Assembly (NCBI RefSeq): GCF_013106755.1
Contig: NZ_WHPF01000006.1
Span: forward strand, 1 to 64,000
Reading direction: 5' to 3'
Source of the DNA: Limnovirga soli
GTDB taxonomy: Bacteria > Bacteroidota > Bacteroidia > Chitinophagales > Chitinophagaceae
Length of the DNA stretch: 64,000 nt
Shown here piece by piece: positions 17,222-26,917 of this stretch; position 1 is the stretch's first letter; the number at the start of each line of letters is the position of its first letter. A model generated the notes under the pieces. It made no database searches. It was given only the letters and a program-made list of their open reading frames with translations, and was not told where the DNA came from. The translations under genes and the position numbers were made by a program.

Positions 17222-18691
17222 TTACCAGGGCATAGAAAATGTTTTTACAAAAGTGAAACATTTCATGGCTTCAATTACGCCTTCCTTCACTCCAAGCCCT
17301 GAATCCTTTATGCCACCAAATGGAGAGCTTTCAATACGATAACCCGGTACTTCATTAATATTTACCGTACCCACTTTAAGCTCTTTTATAAAGCGAATGG
17401 CGTTTTGCATATTGTTGGTAATAATACCGCTTGATAAGCCATATGCGGTAGAATTACTTAAAGCAATGGCATCATCAATATCAGTAAAGCTAAGTATGGG
17501 TGCTAATGGACCAAATGATTCCTGCATCACCATGTCTGCATGGCGAGGCACATCAGTAATTACAGTTGGTTGCATTAGTGCCCCTATACGTTTTCCACCC
17601 AGTACAACTTTGGCACCCTGTTCAACAGCTTTGTTTACTACAGTCTCCAAATAAATTGCCGATGCCTCATCAATTACAGTACCTACAACTGTTGCCGGAT
17701 CAGCGGGATCACCACAGAGATAACTCTTTGATTTTTCTACAAATTTTTCAATAAAAGCGTCTTTTATTTTTTCGTGTACCAATATGCGCTTAACGGCAGT
17801 ACAACGCTGACCACTATTACGGTAAGCGCCTTCAGCTGCGAGGTGAACGGCAGTATCCAGATCAGCATCCTCCAGAATAATAACCGGATCGTTACCTCCT
17901 AATTCCAGAATCACTTTTTTATAACCCGCGGTTGTTGCAATTCTTTTACCAACTGGTACACTACCGGTAAAAGAAACAATTTCTACCCTTGGGTCTTTCA
18001 CCAACGGCTCTGCAATTTCACTGGTTGGGCCCAGTAAAGTACTTAGCATGTAAGGTGGCAACCCAGCTTCATATAATAATTCTGTAAACTTAATCGCTGT
18101 AAGGGGCGTTTTCTCGGATGGTTTTAAAATTACCGGTGTACCAACTGCAATTGCCGGAGCAATTTTATGTGCCACCTGATTTAACGGATGGTTAAATGGT
18201 GTGATGCATAAGGCAAGCGATAATGGTTCCCGCATAGTAAATATTTTGCGGGCTTTACCTTGTGGAGAAATATCGCAGGAATAAATATCTCCATCATCTT
18301 TTAAGCTCTCCATTGCTGCAAACATCAGCACATCATGTGCCCTGCCTGTTTCATAAATGGCTTCTCTTATTGCTAAACCAGATTCGGCACTTATAATTTT
18401 TGCAAACTCATCTTTACGCTCCACAAGCAGCTGTCTTGCCTTATCCAGAATACTAAATCTATCGTACCTGCTTAGTTTTTTACCACCTTGTAATGCTGCT
18501 TCAATTGCCTGTTGTGCATGTGCAGCATTGGCCAAAACTACAGTTCCTACCACACGGTTATCATAAGGGCTTTTTACTTCCAGTATTTTCTCTGAAACCA
18601 CTTTTACCCCTGCCACATAACAATTGGTTTCTAATACCGGCAAACCATTTCCCAAGGAAGGGAATTGTGTTGTTATTGTTGTTTCACTCAT
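17222..18691 (-). CDS. phnY: Phosphonoacetaldehyde dehydrogenase
   Basis: A 489-residue aldehyde dehydrogenase that converts phosphonoacetaldehyde to phosphonoacetate with NAD. The active site is intact: Asn167 (TPFNHPLN), Glu263 (LELGGNDP) and the nucleophile Cys297 (NSGQRCTAV). The family alone does not fix the substrate, but it sits 11 nt after phnA and upstream of phnW, the order expected for the PhnW-PhnY-PhnA route. No phosphonoacetaldehyde hydrolase (PhnX) is in the window, so this dehydrogenase appears to be the main exit from phosphonoacetaldehyde. Confidence 0.92.
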   Translation of the reverse strand: MSETTITTQFPSLGNGLPVLETNCYVAGVKVVSEKILEVKSPYDNRVVGTVVLANAAHAQQAIEAALQGGKKLSRYDRFSILDKARQLLVERKDEFAKIISAESGLAIREAIYETGRAHDVLMFAAMESLKDDGDIYSCDISPQGKARKIFTMREPLSLALCITPFNHPLNQVAHKIAPAIAVGTPVILKPSEKTPLTAIKFTELLYEAGLPPYMLSTLLGPTSEIAEPLVKDPRVEIVSFTGSVPVGKRIATTAGYKKVILELGGNDPVIILEDADLDTAVHLAAEGAYRNSGQRCTAVKRILVHEKIKDAFIEKFVEKSKSYLCGDPADPATVVGTVIDEASAIYLETVVNKAVEQGAKVVLGGKRIGALMQPTVITDVPRHADMVMQESFGPLAPILSFTDIDDAIALSNSTAYGLSSGIITNNMQNAIRFIKELKVGTVNINEVPGYRIESSPFGGIKDSGLGVKEGVIEAMKCFTFVKTFSMPW

Positions 18692-18702
18692 AGCATTAGA
18701 TT

Positions 18703-19941
18703 TTAATTGGTTCCATTAACAGTAAAATCAAAAATGTCGAAATTACGTGGATCGCCAGCCGCCTTCATTCTATAGGCTGCATTTAAGGGATGAGAAATAA
18801 TCATTGGAACCATTTCTTCATACCTGCCGCCATGAGATCGCAAAGTACCATCCAGTGCAGATAGATCATGGTATTGAGGTTTTCTACCTACTACTACATC
18901 TCTGCCTGATAAAACCACTAAATCCCCAATTCGATCTTCCGGCTGTTCCAGTACACGAACCGCAGTAGCCCTGTCGTAAACTTCTGTTATACCCGGTTGA
19001 ATGGTTAACCAGTTTTTGATTTCATTTATTTTAGAGGTGTCTGGCACATGCACAACTACATAAGAACCCAAAGCACCATGGTGTTTTACATAAGGATCTG
19101 TAATAGGACATATTACCCTGAAGCCTTCTCCAAATTGTGCTTCCAGCATATCTTCTACAAAAAGCACATTGGGTGTACCATCCTGTTTTACTTTGGCGTT
19201 CATACCATGATCGGCAGTGGCACCTACAACAGCACCCAAAGCAATCATTTTACCAATTTCTGCATCCATTGCTTCGTAAAAAGCCAATGATTCTTCGGCT
19301 TCAGGTGCATAGGTATGCTGCATATAATCTGTAAGCGACAGGTATAGAAAATCGGCCATTCCTTGTTCAATTAGGGCAACACCGGCACGCAGTACAAAAA
19401 GGCTGGCATCCGCACTATAAATGGCAGGTGTGGGAAACCCAATCACTTCTTCGGCATTTTCGATACCATGGGTTTCTATTTTTGCCAGGTTGGCCTTTTC
19501 TGCAGAAAAAGCAATTCCGTTTAATTTGAACGATAAAATATCTCTTAGTTTTTCCTTAGCTGTAACCACCCCAACCTTACGACCTGCATTGGCAGCAGCA
19601 GCTAATAAAGTTTCGGCACGTAAATATTCTGATGAGTTCATCATTACTTCCTGATCGATGGCGGCATTATAAAAAAAGTTGCCGCTAATACCATGAACGG
19701 CTGGTGAAACGCCCGTTACGATAGAAGAATTATTAACATTGGTAAAAGAAGGTAATGCACCGCGTACCATGCCGCGATACCCATTCACTGTCATTGCTTT
19801 TAGATTTGGCATCCGGTTATGGGCCGAGGTAATATCCAGGTATTCATCTGCAGAACCATCAATACAAATAACCACAATTGGTTTAGCTGCGGGCTGATAG
19901 GTTTTTCCATTTACCGAAAAAGCATTCGTTGAAATAGTCAT
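18703..19941 (-). CDS. phnA: Phosphonoacetate hydrolase
   Basis: A 412-residue alkaline-phosphatase-superfamily zinc enzyme that splits phosphonoacetate into acetate and phosphate. VICIDGSADEY carries metal ligand D28, and PSFTNVNN holds the catalytic Thr67. DYMQHTYAPE and GATADHGMN supply further Asp/His ligands. There is no signal peptide, so it acts in the cytoplasm. It lies 49 nt after the PhnZ-like gene and 11 nt before phnY, clearly in one operon. Together with PhnW and PhnY it completes mineralisation of 2-AEP to phosphate. Confidence 0.94.
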   Translation of the reverse strand: MTISTNAFSVNGKTYQPAAKPIVVICIDGSADEYLDITSAHNRMPNLKAMTVNGYRGMVRGALPSFTNVNNSSIVTGVSPAVHGISGNFFYNAAIDQEVMMNSSEYLRAETLLAAAANAGRKVGVVTAKEKLRDILSFKLNGIAFSAEKANLAKIETHGIENAEEVIGFPTPAIYSADASLFVLRAGVALIEQGMADFLYLSLTDYMQHTYAPEAEESLAFYEAMDAEIGKMIALGAVVGATADHGMNAKVKQDGTPNVLFVEDMLEAQFGEGFRVICPITDPYVKHHGALGSYVVVHVPDTSKINEIKNWLTIQPGITEVYDRATAVRVLEQPEDRIGDLVVLSGRDVVVGRKPQYHDLSALDGTLRSHGGRYEEMVPMIISHPLNAAYRMKAAGDPRNFDIFDFTVNGTN

Positions 19942-19990
19942 GTGTATATATTTATTATTAGAACTGTTTTAATTTTAATCATTTGAATAA

Positions 19991-20569
19991 TTACTGGTCA
20001 TTCAAATAGGAATTTATTAGTTTATTAAAATGTTGCAAGGGTAAAATTTCAGCATTGGCATCTTTGGCCATTTCATCCCATAGTCTTACCCGAATAATAT
20101 CATCAAAAAAAGGATGTTGTTTAAAAATGAATATTTCTTCTTCGGACATGGGGCCACCCTGAAAAATTAGTGTTTGCTTACTGGCCGGCGAAAGTCTTGC
20201 TGCATACTCATTATCTGTTGCAACAAGGTATCTTTTGGCATCTACATGTTTGCTTACCATAGTGCAGATGCGTTCTGAAAATCCGTTTTGCTTTAAATAC
20301 TCTGCCCCTATCGCTTCATGATTTAACACTCCAAAAGTTCCCATAGCTTCGGTTTGCTGTATGTGTTTTAGGAGATGGCCAATATCATGCAGAAAGGCGC
20401 CAAGTATAAGTTCCATATCTGCGCCTTCACTCATAGCCTGCATGGCACATTGTACCATATGCGAGGTTTGTGAAACGGGCTCACCATCATAATCTTCGCT
20501 GCCATATTGCCCAAACAACTGCATTATTTCAGCGGCAATGATACTGTTATTAATTTGCGATTTATTCAT
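19991..20569 (-). CDS. phnZ: PhnZ-like HD-domain mixed-valence diiron oxygenase
   Basis: A 192-residue HD-domain protein that keeps all key PhnZ residues: Tyr27 and Glu30 (the substrate-sensing YDGE loop), and ligands His37, His61, Asp62, His65, His84, His108 and Asp165. PhnZ cleaves 2-amino-1-hydroxyethylphosphonate to glycine and phosphate with oxygen. AKRYLV and QGGPMSEEE also match. Its usual partner PhnY* (an Fe/2-oxoglutarate hydroxylase) is not in the window, so the hydroxylated substrate may be taken from outside or made elsewhere. It starts 8 nt after the phosphatase-like gene. Family firm, substrate likely. Confidence 0.85.
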   Translation of the reverse strand: MNKSQINNSIIAAEIMQLFGQYGSEDYDGEPVSQTSHMVQCAMQAMSEGADMELILGAFLHDIGHLLKHIQQTEAMGTFGVLNHEAIGAEYLKQNGFSERICTMVSKHVDAKRYLVATDNEYAARLSPASKQTLIFQGGPMSEEEIFIFKQHPFFDDIIRVRLWDEMAKDANAEILPLQHFNKLINSYLNDQ

Positions 20570-20577
20570 GAGTGCCC

Positions 20578-21657
20578 TTACTGTTTGAAAATTGAAAAAA
20601 TGGGGGCAGCAACAGGATGGGCAGGAGTAAAATTAAAACCTAATAAAGCAGCAAATGTTGCAGCCAACTGCCTTTGTTGCAAAGGCGTACTGTTTTTTGC
20701 TTCTCCGGCTGCCTTGGTATCTGGCCCAATAGCTGCAATCCATATTTGATCAGCATCAGGAATTTCTTCACCATGGGAAGTCCATTGTGCTTTTATCTTA
20801 TCTCCACGACCATGATCGCAAGTGATGAGTAAAGTGGTTTTATCCTTGTATTCGGGCATAGATTGTATGATATTCCAAATATCCGCTATCATGGCATCTT
20901 CAGCATGAGCACTTTTGATGTATTGATCGTAAATACCCGCATGGGCCATATCATCTGTTTCATCGAAAGCGATATACAACACTTTTGGTTTGTATGCCTT
21001 AAAATATTCACGTGCTGCGAAATAGGTAATTACATCAGGGCGAACACCAATGGGCCTTGTGGTTAGAAACTGCATATCATTAATCAACTGCAATTGCTTG
21101 TTTGGGAAATTAATGGTATCAACATCGGCGTTAACATATATGCCACTGCGCCATTTATTAAGTATATAAGGAAATACATCCCAGGTAGTAAATGCAGCTA
21201 CCTTATCTGAATAGCCTTTTTGTTTATTGATGAATTCAAGAACGTTTTCGTTTTTGTTTTTTATTTTATCGTTTGAGTTAACAGCCGTATCAGGATATCC
21301 GGTAAAAATTTCGTTGTATCCGGGATAGGAAAACTTGTACGGGTTAGCTACATTAACATTACTACCCTGATTTCTGTTACCATATAGCTGACCATGACTG
21401 GCAATTGTTTTCCAGAAAAAGGGAAATAATTTTTGTCTGCGTTCTTCGGCTGTGGAAGCCCAAAAACTGGTGGCCATTTCTGCAGAATCCTGCGTAAATT
21501 TTTTATTGCTCATGATGGCAGGATCTACCCCGCCAAATACTTCCTGCCAGCGCATACCATCTAATGTAACGATGACCAGGTTTTCTGTTTTACGGTCTTG
21601 TGCTAATAATACGAAACAAGAAAAACAGGTTAATATTGAAGTAATTATATATTTCAT
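20578..21657 (-). CDS. Exported alkaline-phosphatase-superfamily hydrolase
   Basis: 359 residues with a signal peptide (1-20, ending LLAQ). Metal-site elements are visible: Asp33 in VTLDGMRW, candidate nucleophile Ser110 in KFSYPGYNE, DETDDMAHAG, and the Asp/His pair in TCDHGRGD. It belongs to the sulfatase/phosphodiesterase branch. It heads the operon that continues to phnZ, phnA and phnY, with an 8-nt gap to phnZ. I infer that it works in the periplasm or outside to release phosphonate or phosphate from esters (phosphonolipids or glycans), supplying the cytoplasmic enzymes. A general phosphoesterase or sulfatase remains possible. Confidence 0.78.
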   Translation of the reverse strand: MKYIITSILTCFSCFVLLAQDRKTENLVIVTLDGMRWQEVFGGVDPAIMSNKKFTQDSAEMATSFWASTAEERRQKLFPFFWKTIASHGQLYGNRNQGSNVNVANPYKFSYPGYNEIFTGYPDTAVNSNDKIKNKNENVLEFINKQKGYSDKVAAFTTWDVFPYILNKWRSGIYVNADVDTINFPNKQLQLINDMQFLTTRPIGVRPDVITYFAAREYFKAYKPKVLYIAFDETDDMAHAGIYDQYIKSAHAEDAMIADIWNIIQSMPEYKDKTTLLITCDHGRGDKIKAQWTSHGEEIPDADQIWIAAIGPDTKAAGEAKNSTPLQQRQLAATFAALLGFNFTPAHPVAAPIFSIFKQ

Positions 21658-21754
21658 GCCAGTTGTTTTGCTATGAGATTTTCACAGGTTAATAAGATCG
21701 CAGGCATCTTTTAATACTGCTTTGCTAATGCTTTTGCTGCATAGTATTGGTACA

Positions 21755-21774
21755 GTACAAGTGAGTGACACAAG
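21755..21774 (+). repeat. Dispersed intergenic repeat, type II core
   Basis: Core gtacaagtgagtgacacaag, preceded by gcatagtattggtaca and followed by gaacgatgcc. It lies between susD and the phosphatase-like gene. Confidence 0.85.
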
Positions 21775-21831
21775 GAACGATGCCAATTGATTAATAAGCT
21801 GACTAAAAAAGAATTGAAACGGTATAACATG

Positions 21832-21868
21832 AAAAAGAGGCGAAGCTGAAACAACTTCGCCTTCTTTT
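21832..21868 (-). terminator. Terminator after susD
   Basis: Stem aaaaagaggcgaag / cttcgccttcttttt (one mismatch) lies 14 nt past the susD stop with a minus-strand U run. It separates the SusCD transcription unit from the phosphonate operon downstream. Confidence 0.75.
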
Positions 21869-21881
21869 TATGCAACAACAT

Positions 21882-23465
21882 TTATTTGATGATCCACATT
21901 TCTGCATTGATATCATCCTGACCGCCATATTGACTAGATAAAGCAGCAGCAAGATTGGTACCATTTACAGTTAACTCGTTAGATGGATACTGATACCTTT
22001 TAGGAATTACACCACCATTACCAGAACCTGAACCTGCATCAAATGAAGGTATACCAGTTCTACGCCATTGGTAGTATGCCTGTAAGCCAGAGTTGCGGGC
22101 ATATGCCAGGTATTTTTGTGTAAGTATCTGGGCTAAACCATCGGCGTTATTGCCTTTATATTTTACACTTGACTGGTTAAAATAACCGTCGAAACTAAAT
22201 GGAACTGTGTAGGTAATATTTGAACCACCCAAACCCTGGAAATAAACTGTATTATCACCATCTATAATACCATAGAAATCGAACATTGCAGTAGTACCTT
22301 TTTTATACCATGCTTCAGCATCACCGGTAATCCATCCGCGGTTGATAGCTTCTGCTATGCAGAAACAAACTTCTGGATAGCTTACAATAAGTGTTGGCTC
22401 AGCAGCATAGCCAGTATAATAGTGATGGTAGTTATACAATGATAATTTACCTTCTCCAGACTGTGTTGCCAATGTACTAACATCCTCACCTGATTTCGCA
22501 CCTACAAATGAGCTATATGAAGTATCGCTAAAGCCAAGACCACGGGCAGGCTCGGCCAATACCATTGCACGAATATCATGCAGGTTACCTAAGGTAGATA
22601 ACAGCGTTGCAGCAAGGTTTAAACGGCCTGCATTATTACCATAGTTAGTGATATTATCCGGGTAATAATTGTAGGTTGCATTATACTCGTACTGCAGATT
22701 ATCATCGTTACTGGTAAATATTGGATATTGACTTGGGTTGTTAAAAATGGTAGCAAATTGTTGTTTAACATTAAGATCTGCATCATCTGCACGTTTACTT
22801 AATTCAATTAATACACGCAATTTGTAACTGTTTACAACTTTTTGCCATTCTACCAATGCGTCGCGGCCATTAGAACCACTGAAAGGAGCATTGATTCTTT
22901 CTTTATAATAGAAATCACCAGAGAATTCAAGAAAACCATTGCCTAAGAAATCGTTCAACATAATATTAGCAGAATCTAACCATGCCAAAGATTGTTTGAA
23001 GATTTCTTTTTGAGAATCGTAAACGGGAGCCGGATTGTCTAAGCCCTGTAATGCCGCACTCATTGGTAAATCGCCCACTTTCTCGGTCATATTTACGAAG
23101 AAATATGCACGGAAGAAAAGGCCTAATGCATGATAAGGATTGTTATCAGAACCAGCAAGTCTTCTTGCTTCAGACTCCATTGCCAATACATTTCTTAAAG
23201 TACCATAATTTAAATTGGCACTACCGCTCCAGTATTGGTTTTGACCATAGTAGGTATAATTGGAAACAATAAACTGGCAGGCTTTATCTTCATCACCACC
23301 AGGATATACAATCATATCATTTAAAATAACCGGCAATACCAAAGATGGTGGAACCTGCAGTGGCAGGTTTGAATTTTTTGAGTAGTCCTCAAACTTTTTC
23401 GAACAGCTGGTGACAAGCACTACCGCTGTAAGAGCAAGTATTATTTGGAATTTTACTGATTTCAT
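21882..23465 (-). CDS. SusD/RagB-family outer-membrane lipoprotein (SusD-like 2 type)
   Basis: About 527 residues. From the ATG at 23465 there is a lipoprotein signal peptide ending LVTSC, so the protein is anchored in the outer membrane. The upstream Met (23531) would overlap susC and spoil the signal. The helical (TPR-like) body and the C-terminal QWRRTGIPSF, RYQYPSNE and DDINAEMW elements are those of the nutrient-binding SusD-like_2 group. It pairs with the SusC porin upstream (52-nt gap). Its ligand is unknown; position next to phosphonate genes suggests a phosphonate-bearing molecule, but a terminator lies between. Confidence 0.9.
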   Translation of the reverse strand: MKSVKFQIILALTAVVLVTSCSKKFEDYSKNSNLPLQVPPSLVLPVILNDMIVYPGGDEDKACQFIVSNYTYYGQNQYWSGSANLNYGTLRNVLAMESEARRLAGSDNNPYHALGLFFRAYFFVNMTEKVGDLPMSAALQGLDNPAPVYDSQKEIFKQSLAWLDSANIMLNDFLGNGFLEFSGDFYYKERINAPFSGSNGRDALVEWQKVVNSYKLRVLIELSKRADDADLNVKQQFATIFNNPSQYPIFTSNDDNLQYEYNATYNYYPDNITNYGNNAGRLNLAATLLSTLGNLHDIRAMVLAEPARGLGFSDTSYSSFVGAKSGEDVSTLATQSGEGKLSLYNYHHYYTGYAAEPTLIVSYPEVCFCIAEAINRGWITGDAEAWYKKGTTAMFDFYGIIDGDNTVYFQGLGGSNITYTVPFSFDGYFNQSSVKYKGNNADGLAQILTQKYLAYARNSGLQAYYQWRRTGIPSFDAGSGSGNGGVIPKRYQYPSNELTVNGTNLAAALSSQYGGQDDINAEMWIIK

Positions 23466-23517
23466 ATAAAATATTTTTTGCTTTAATTTATTAATAGAGC
23501 CAATAAACAAAGTGAAT

Positions 23518-26500
23518 TTAGAATACAACATTTATGTTAATACCATAGCTTCTGGTAGTTGGTGTTTGGAGATCATATTCTCTGTTAATACCACCAAACA
23601 ATGTACGACCAGGATATTGATCAACATCAATATCATGAAATGCTTTAGGGAAGAAGTAGAGCAGATTTCTACCTACCAATGAAATATCTACTTTATTAAT
23701 AAATGATTTACCCAACACTTTTGAAGGCAAAGAATAAGTAATAACTACCTGACGAAGTTTAGCGTAGGTTTTGCTTACCATAGTGTGCTGAGGATCGTTA
23801 TAAAAGCTACTTACATAATCCTGAATCCACTGTGTAGCAGTAGCATTTGGTGCAAATTGTAAATCTTTGTAGTTGGTAATTACACCGGTAACAGGATCGT
23901 ATTGAATACTGGCACCATTAGAAATTTGTACACCATCATTACCCAGCATTGGAGATCCGTCTGCATTGTATGCACCAGCATAGCCTGCATCGCCCCAATG
24001 TTGAGATTCGTATAAACGGGCATCGCCAATCACACCTTCAACGGTATTTTGACCACGGCCACCTTCAGTAAGTTTACGCAAAACACGGTCTTGTATTTTA
24101 CCACCTACCATTCCATCAAACTGGAAAGAGAAGCTAAAAGATTTGTATGAGAATTTGTTATTAATACCCCAAGACCAATCAGGATCGGCGTGACCTAAAT
24201 ATTGGGCTTTAGGTAAATACATTGGGAAACCAGATTCATCATGAATTACTTTACCATCGGGAGTTAATGCTTCATAGCTACCAAAAAGCTGATCAACACG
24301 GTCTCCAATATGATAAGGATATCCAGTACCATTTGACACTTCTGTTACGCCACCTGCAAATGCAGTAAACACCTCTTTATAGCTGGCCCAGTTTACCAAT
24401 ACATCCCATGTTAAACCATTTTTGGTTTGAACCGGAGTACCAGTAATTGAAATTTCTCCACCTGTTCTTTTTGTTGCACCACCATTAGTAGTAAAATAAC
24501 CAAGACCACTAGTTTCAGATAATGACTGATTAGAAATGTTTGGACCATCCTTATATTGGAAATAAGTAGCATTCAAACCCACACGGTTTTTAAGGAAACG
24601 GGCATCAAAACCAAACTCATAGTTGCTTCTTGAAGATGGTTTGATATCTGTATTGATTACATAATTTGGAGAACTGGCCTGTGTTTGGTTATTATAACCT
24701 GGGTATGTTGCATATGGAGGTGTTGACAAACCAAAACTTGGTCCATCATATGGAGTAAAATAGTTATTACCATATCCTACAGGGCTACCTACACCAAGGC
24801 TCTGAAATGCTGTACCAACATAAGAACTTGCACCACCGCCTTTTACATTTGCGTAACTACCCCTAACTTTTAAGAAGGAGATAGCTTTTGGCAAACTAAT
24901 ATAATCAGACAGCGCAGAACTTAAAGTTACTGAAGGATAGAAACCTGAATTATGACCTACTGGCAACGCAGAAGTTTTATCCACACGGCCTGTTGTTGAA
25001 ACAGTGAAATACTTCTTATAGGTAAGATCAACTGAGTAGTAGGCACTTAACATCAACAAATTTGAACCATAAGAGTAAGCCCTGATTGGTTTTAAAGTAT
25101 TGGCAAAAGTGTAAACATTAGGTATAATCAATTGATCGGTACTTACATAACTTGAAGTAAATTTCATGCTACGGGCAGTTCCACCACCAAATGCGCTAAG
25201 AGAAAATCCACTGTTTGCCACATTTTCCTTATTAAACCTTACAATCAAATCTGTATTATTTTCCCAAAGATCACGACGGTCTTCACGGTAGTTACCATGA
25301 TTATGTTCATCACCATAAGGGTGGGCAGAGAATGGTAATTTTTCAGATCTTAATACGTTGTATGTAGTTACATTAGAACGTAACATCACATCCAGGCTCT
25401 TATTAAATTTATAGGTTAATGCTCCCCAACCATAAATATCATTTTTGTAATGGCTTCTTAACCACTCATAACTACTGAAATAAGGATTATGGTAACGCTT
25501 ATATTCAACAAAGTTTGATTGAATACCTTCTTTACCCGGCTGCCAGTAATTAACAATATTTGGGTCAAGTACATTCCAGTCAGCACCTGTCCAAACATCT
25601 ATATTATATATAATACTGTTTGGTCCATACACCGCATCCGGGATATTTGGTGTAAACTGGCGGTTATAATTTAAACTACCTTCTACTTTAAATTTGTCAG
25701 TAACATCGTAGCTACCTAAAATATTAAAGTTAATAGCGTTTAATTGTGTATTAGGTGTAATACCTGTTTGGTGTGTATTAGAAACAGACATACGAACCGA
25801 AGAACGGTCGTTAGCTGTTGAAAAGTTAACATTATTGGTGGTTAGTAATCCAGCCTGTAAAAAGTTCTCCAGGTTATTTTTACCACGTGCCACCCATGGA
25901 GTTGGCTGAATATGACCTGTATAGGTTTGGCCATTGGCAAAAGTGGTTACATAATTTTGGGTTGGGTCATAAGGACCATCATATTGAGGCAGTAACAATC
26001 CGGCATCTAAGCGGGGGCCCCAAACATCATAGTCTTTATCATTTACACCAGATCCTGAACCATTGCTATTGTAGTCGCCAAAAGCATATTTTTGGTTATC
26101 ACCACCACCATACTGGTTTTGCACCTTAGGTATAGCAATAAAACCTTTATTAATTTGCGTACTGCTATTTACTTCTACGGTAAAGCCTTTGTTATTTTTC
26201 TTACCTCTTTTAGTAGTAATTAAAATAGCGCCATTAATACCGCGGCTACCGTACAATGCAGCAGCTGTAGGCCCTTTCAATACTGTATAAGTCTCAATAT
26301 CATCGGGGCTGATATTCCAGGTATCTGAATTAATTGGGATACCATCTACTACATAAAAATTCAGCGGAGATCCGCGAAGTAATACTGTTGGGGAAGCCAA
26401 TAATTCCTGGTTTATACCAACATTTAAACCTGCTACTTTACCCACTAAACCGTTAACCGGGTTAGATTCACGGGCTTTAAGCAAATCACTGCCTTTTACT

Positions 26501-26892
26501 TCCTGTACTGAGTAACCCAGGCGCTTGGTTTCTTTTCTAATACCCAAGGCCGTTACTACTACATCATTTAATTGTGAGTTACCAACAGACAACGCAATTT
26601 GCAGGTAATCACTTCCGGTAACTTTTACCTGTTGTTCATCATAGCCAACATAAGTTACCATAATAACATCACCTTTTTGAGCTGCAATAGAAAACTCTCC
26701 ATTGGCATCAGAGATTGCAGATTTAGATGAGCTCTTTATAAAAAGAGAAGCTGCAGCTATCGGACTTTTTGAAGCTGCATCTACAACTTTACCCCGCAGG
26801 GTAAACCCCTGGGCATTGGCGCCCAGAAACAAAAAAAGGGAACAGCATATTAAAATGCATCCCTTTAACAATGAATGTAATTGTTGGATCAT
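23518..26892 (-). CDS. SusC/RagA-family TonB-linked outer-membrane transporter
   Basis: 1124 residues. A signal peptide (1-27, ending GANAQ) is followed by a carboxypeptidase-like domain (about 30-105), a TonB box region near QLNDVVVTALGI, a plug domain with SPTVLLRGSPLNFYVVDGIP (about 167-186) and the family motif ALYGSRGINGAILITTKRG. The rest is a 22-strand barrel ending YGININVVF. It imports large ligands with SusD using TonB energy. No anti-sigma FecR gene or hybrid two-component regulator adjoins it, unlike many polysaccharide loci. It is first in its operon, and a candidate promoter lies just upstream. Confidence 0.95.
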   Translation of the reverse strand: MIQQLHSLLKGCILICCSLFLFLGANAQGFTLRGKVVDAASKSPIAAASLFIKSSSKSAISDANGEFSIAAQKGDVIMVTYVGYDEQQVKVTGSDYLQIALSVGNSQLNDVVVTALGIRKETKRLGYSVQEVKGSDLLKARESNPVNGLVGKVAGLNVGINQELLASPTVLLRGSPLNFYVVDGIPINSDTWNISPDDIETYTVLKGPTAAALYGSRGINGAILITTKRGKKNNKGFTVEVNSSTQINKGFIAIPKVQNQYGGGDNQKYAFGDYNSNGSGSGVNDKDYDVWGPRLDAGLLLPQYDGPYDPTQNYVTTFANGQTYTGHIQPTPWVARGKNNLENFLQAGLLTTNNVNFSTANDRSSVRMSVSNTHQTGITPNTQLNAINFNILGSYDVTDKFKVEGSLNYNRQFTPNIPDAVYGPNSIIYNIDVWTGADWNVLDPNIVNYWQPGKEGIQSNFVEYKRYHNPYFSSYEWLRSHYKNDIYGWGALTYKFNKSLDVMLRSNVTTYNVLRSEKLPFSAHPYGDEHNHGNYREDRRDLWENNTDLIVRFNKENVANSGFSLSAFGGGTARSMKFTSSYVSTDQLIIPNVYTFANTLKPIRAYSYGSNLLMLSAYYSVDLTYKKYFTVSTTGRVDKTSALPVGHNSGFYPSVTLSSALSDYISLPKAISFLKVRGSYANVKGGGASSYVGTAFQSLGVGSPVGYGNNYFTPYDGPSFGLSTPPYATYPGYNNQTQASSPNYVINTDIKPSSRSNYEFGFDARFLKNRVGLNATYFQYKDGPNISNQSLSETSGLGYFTTNGGATKRTGGEISITGTPVQTKNGLTWDVLVNWASYKEVFTAFAGGVTEVSNGTGYPYHIGDRVDQLFGSYEALTPDGKVIHDESGFPMYLPKAQYLGHADPDWSWGINNKFSYKSFSFSFQFDGMVGGKIQDRVLRKLTEGGRGQNTVEGVIGDARLYESQHWGDAGYAGAYNADGSPMLGNDGVQISNGASIQYDPVTGVITNYKDLQFAPNATATQWIQDYVSSFYNDPQHTMVSKTYAKLRQVVITYSLPSKVLGKSFINKVDISLVGRNLLYFFPKAFHDIDVDQYPGRTLFGGINREYDLQTPTTRSYGININVVF

Positions 26893-26917
26893 AAGTGTTA
26901 GTTTAGTTAAATGTATG

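Noticed and set aside
13209-21657. C-P lyase or PhnX route in the phosphonate block
   Set aside because: No phnGHIJKLM-like or PhnX-like gene is present; the genes fit the PhnW-PhnY-PhnA and PhnZ routes only.
23466-23531. Longer SusD start overlapping susC
   Set aside because: The internal ATG at 23465 gives a clean lipoprotein signal (LVTSC); the longer start would place it 22 residues in.
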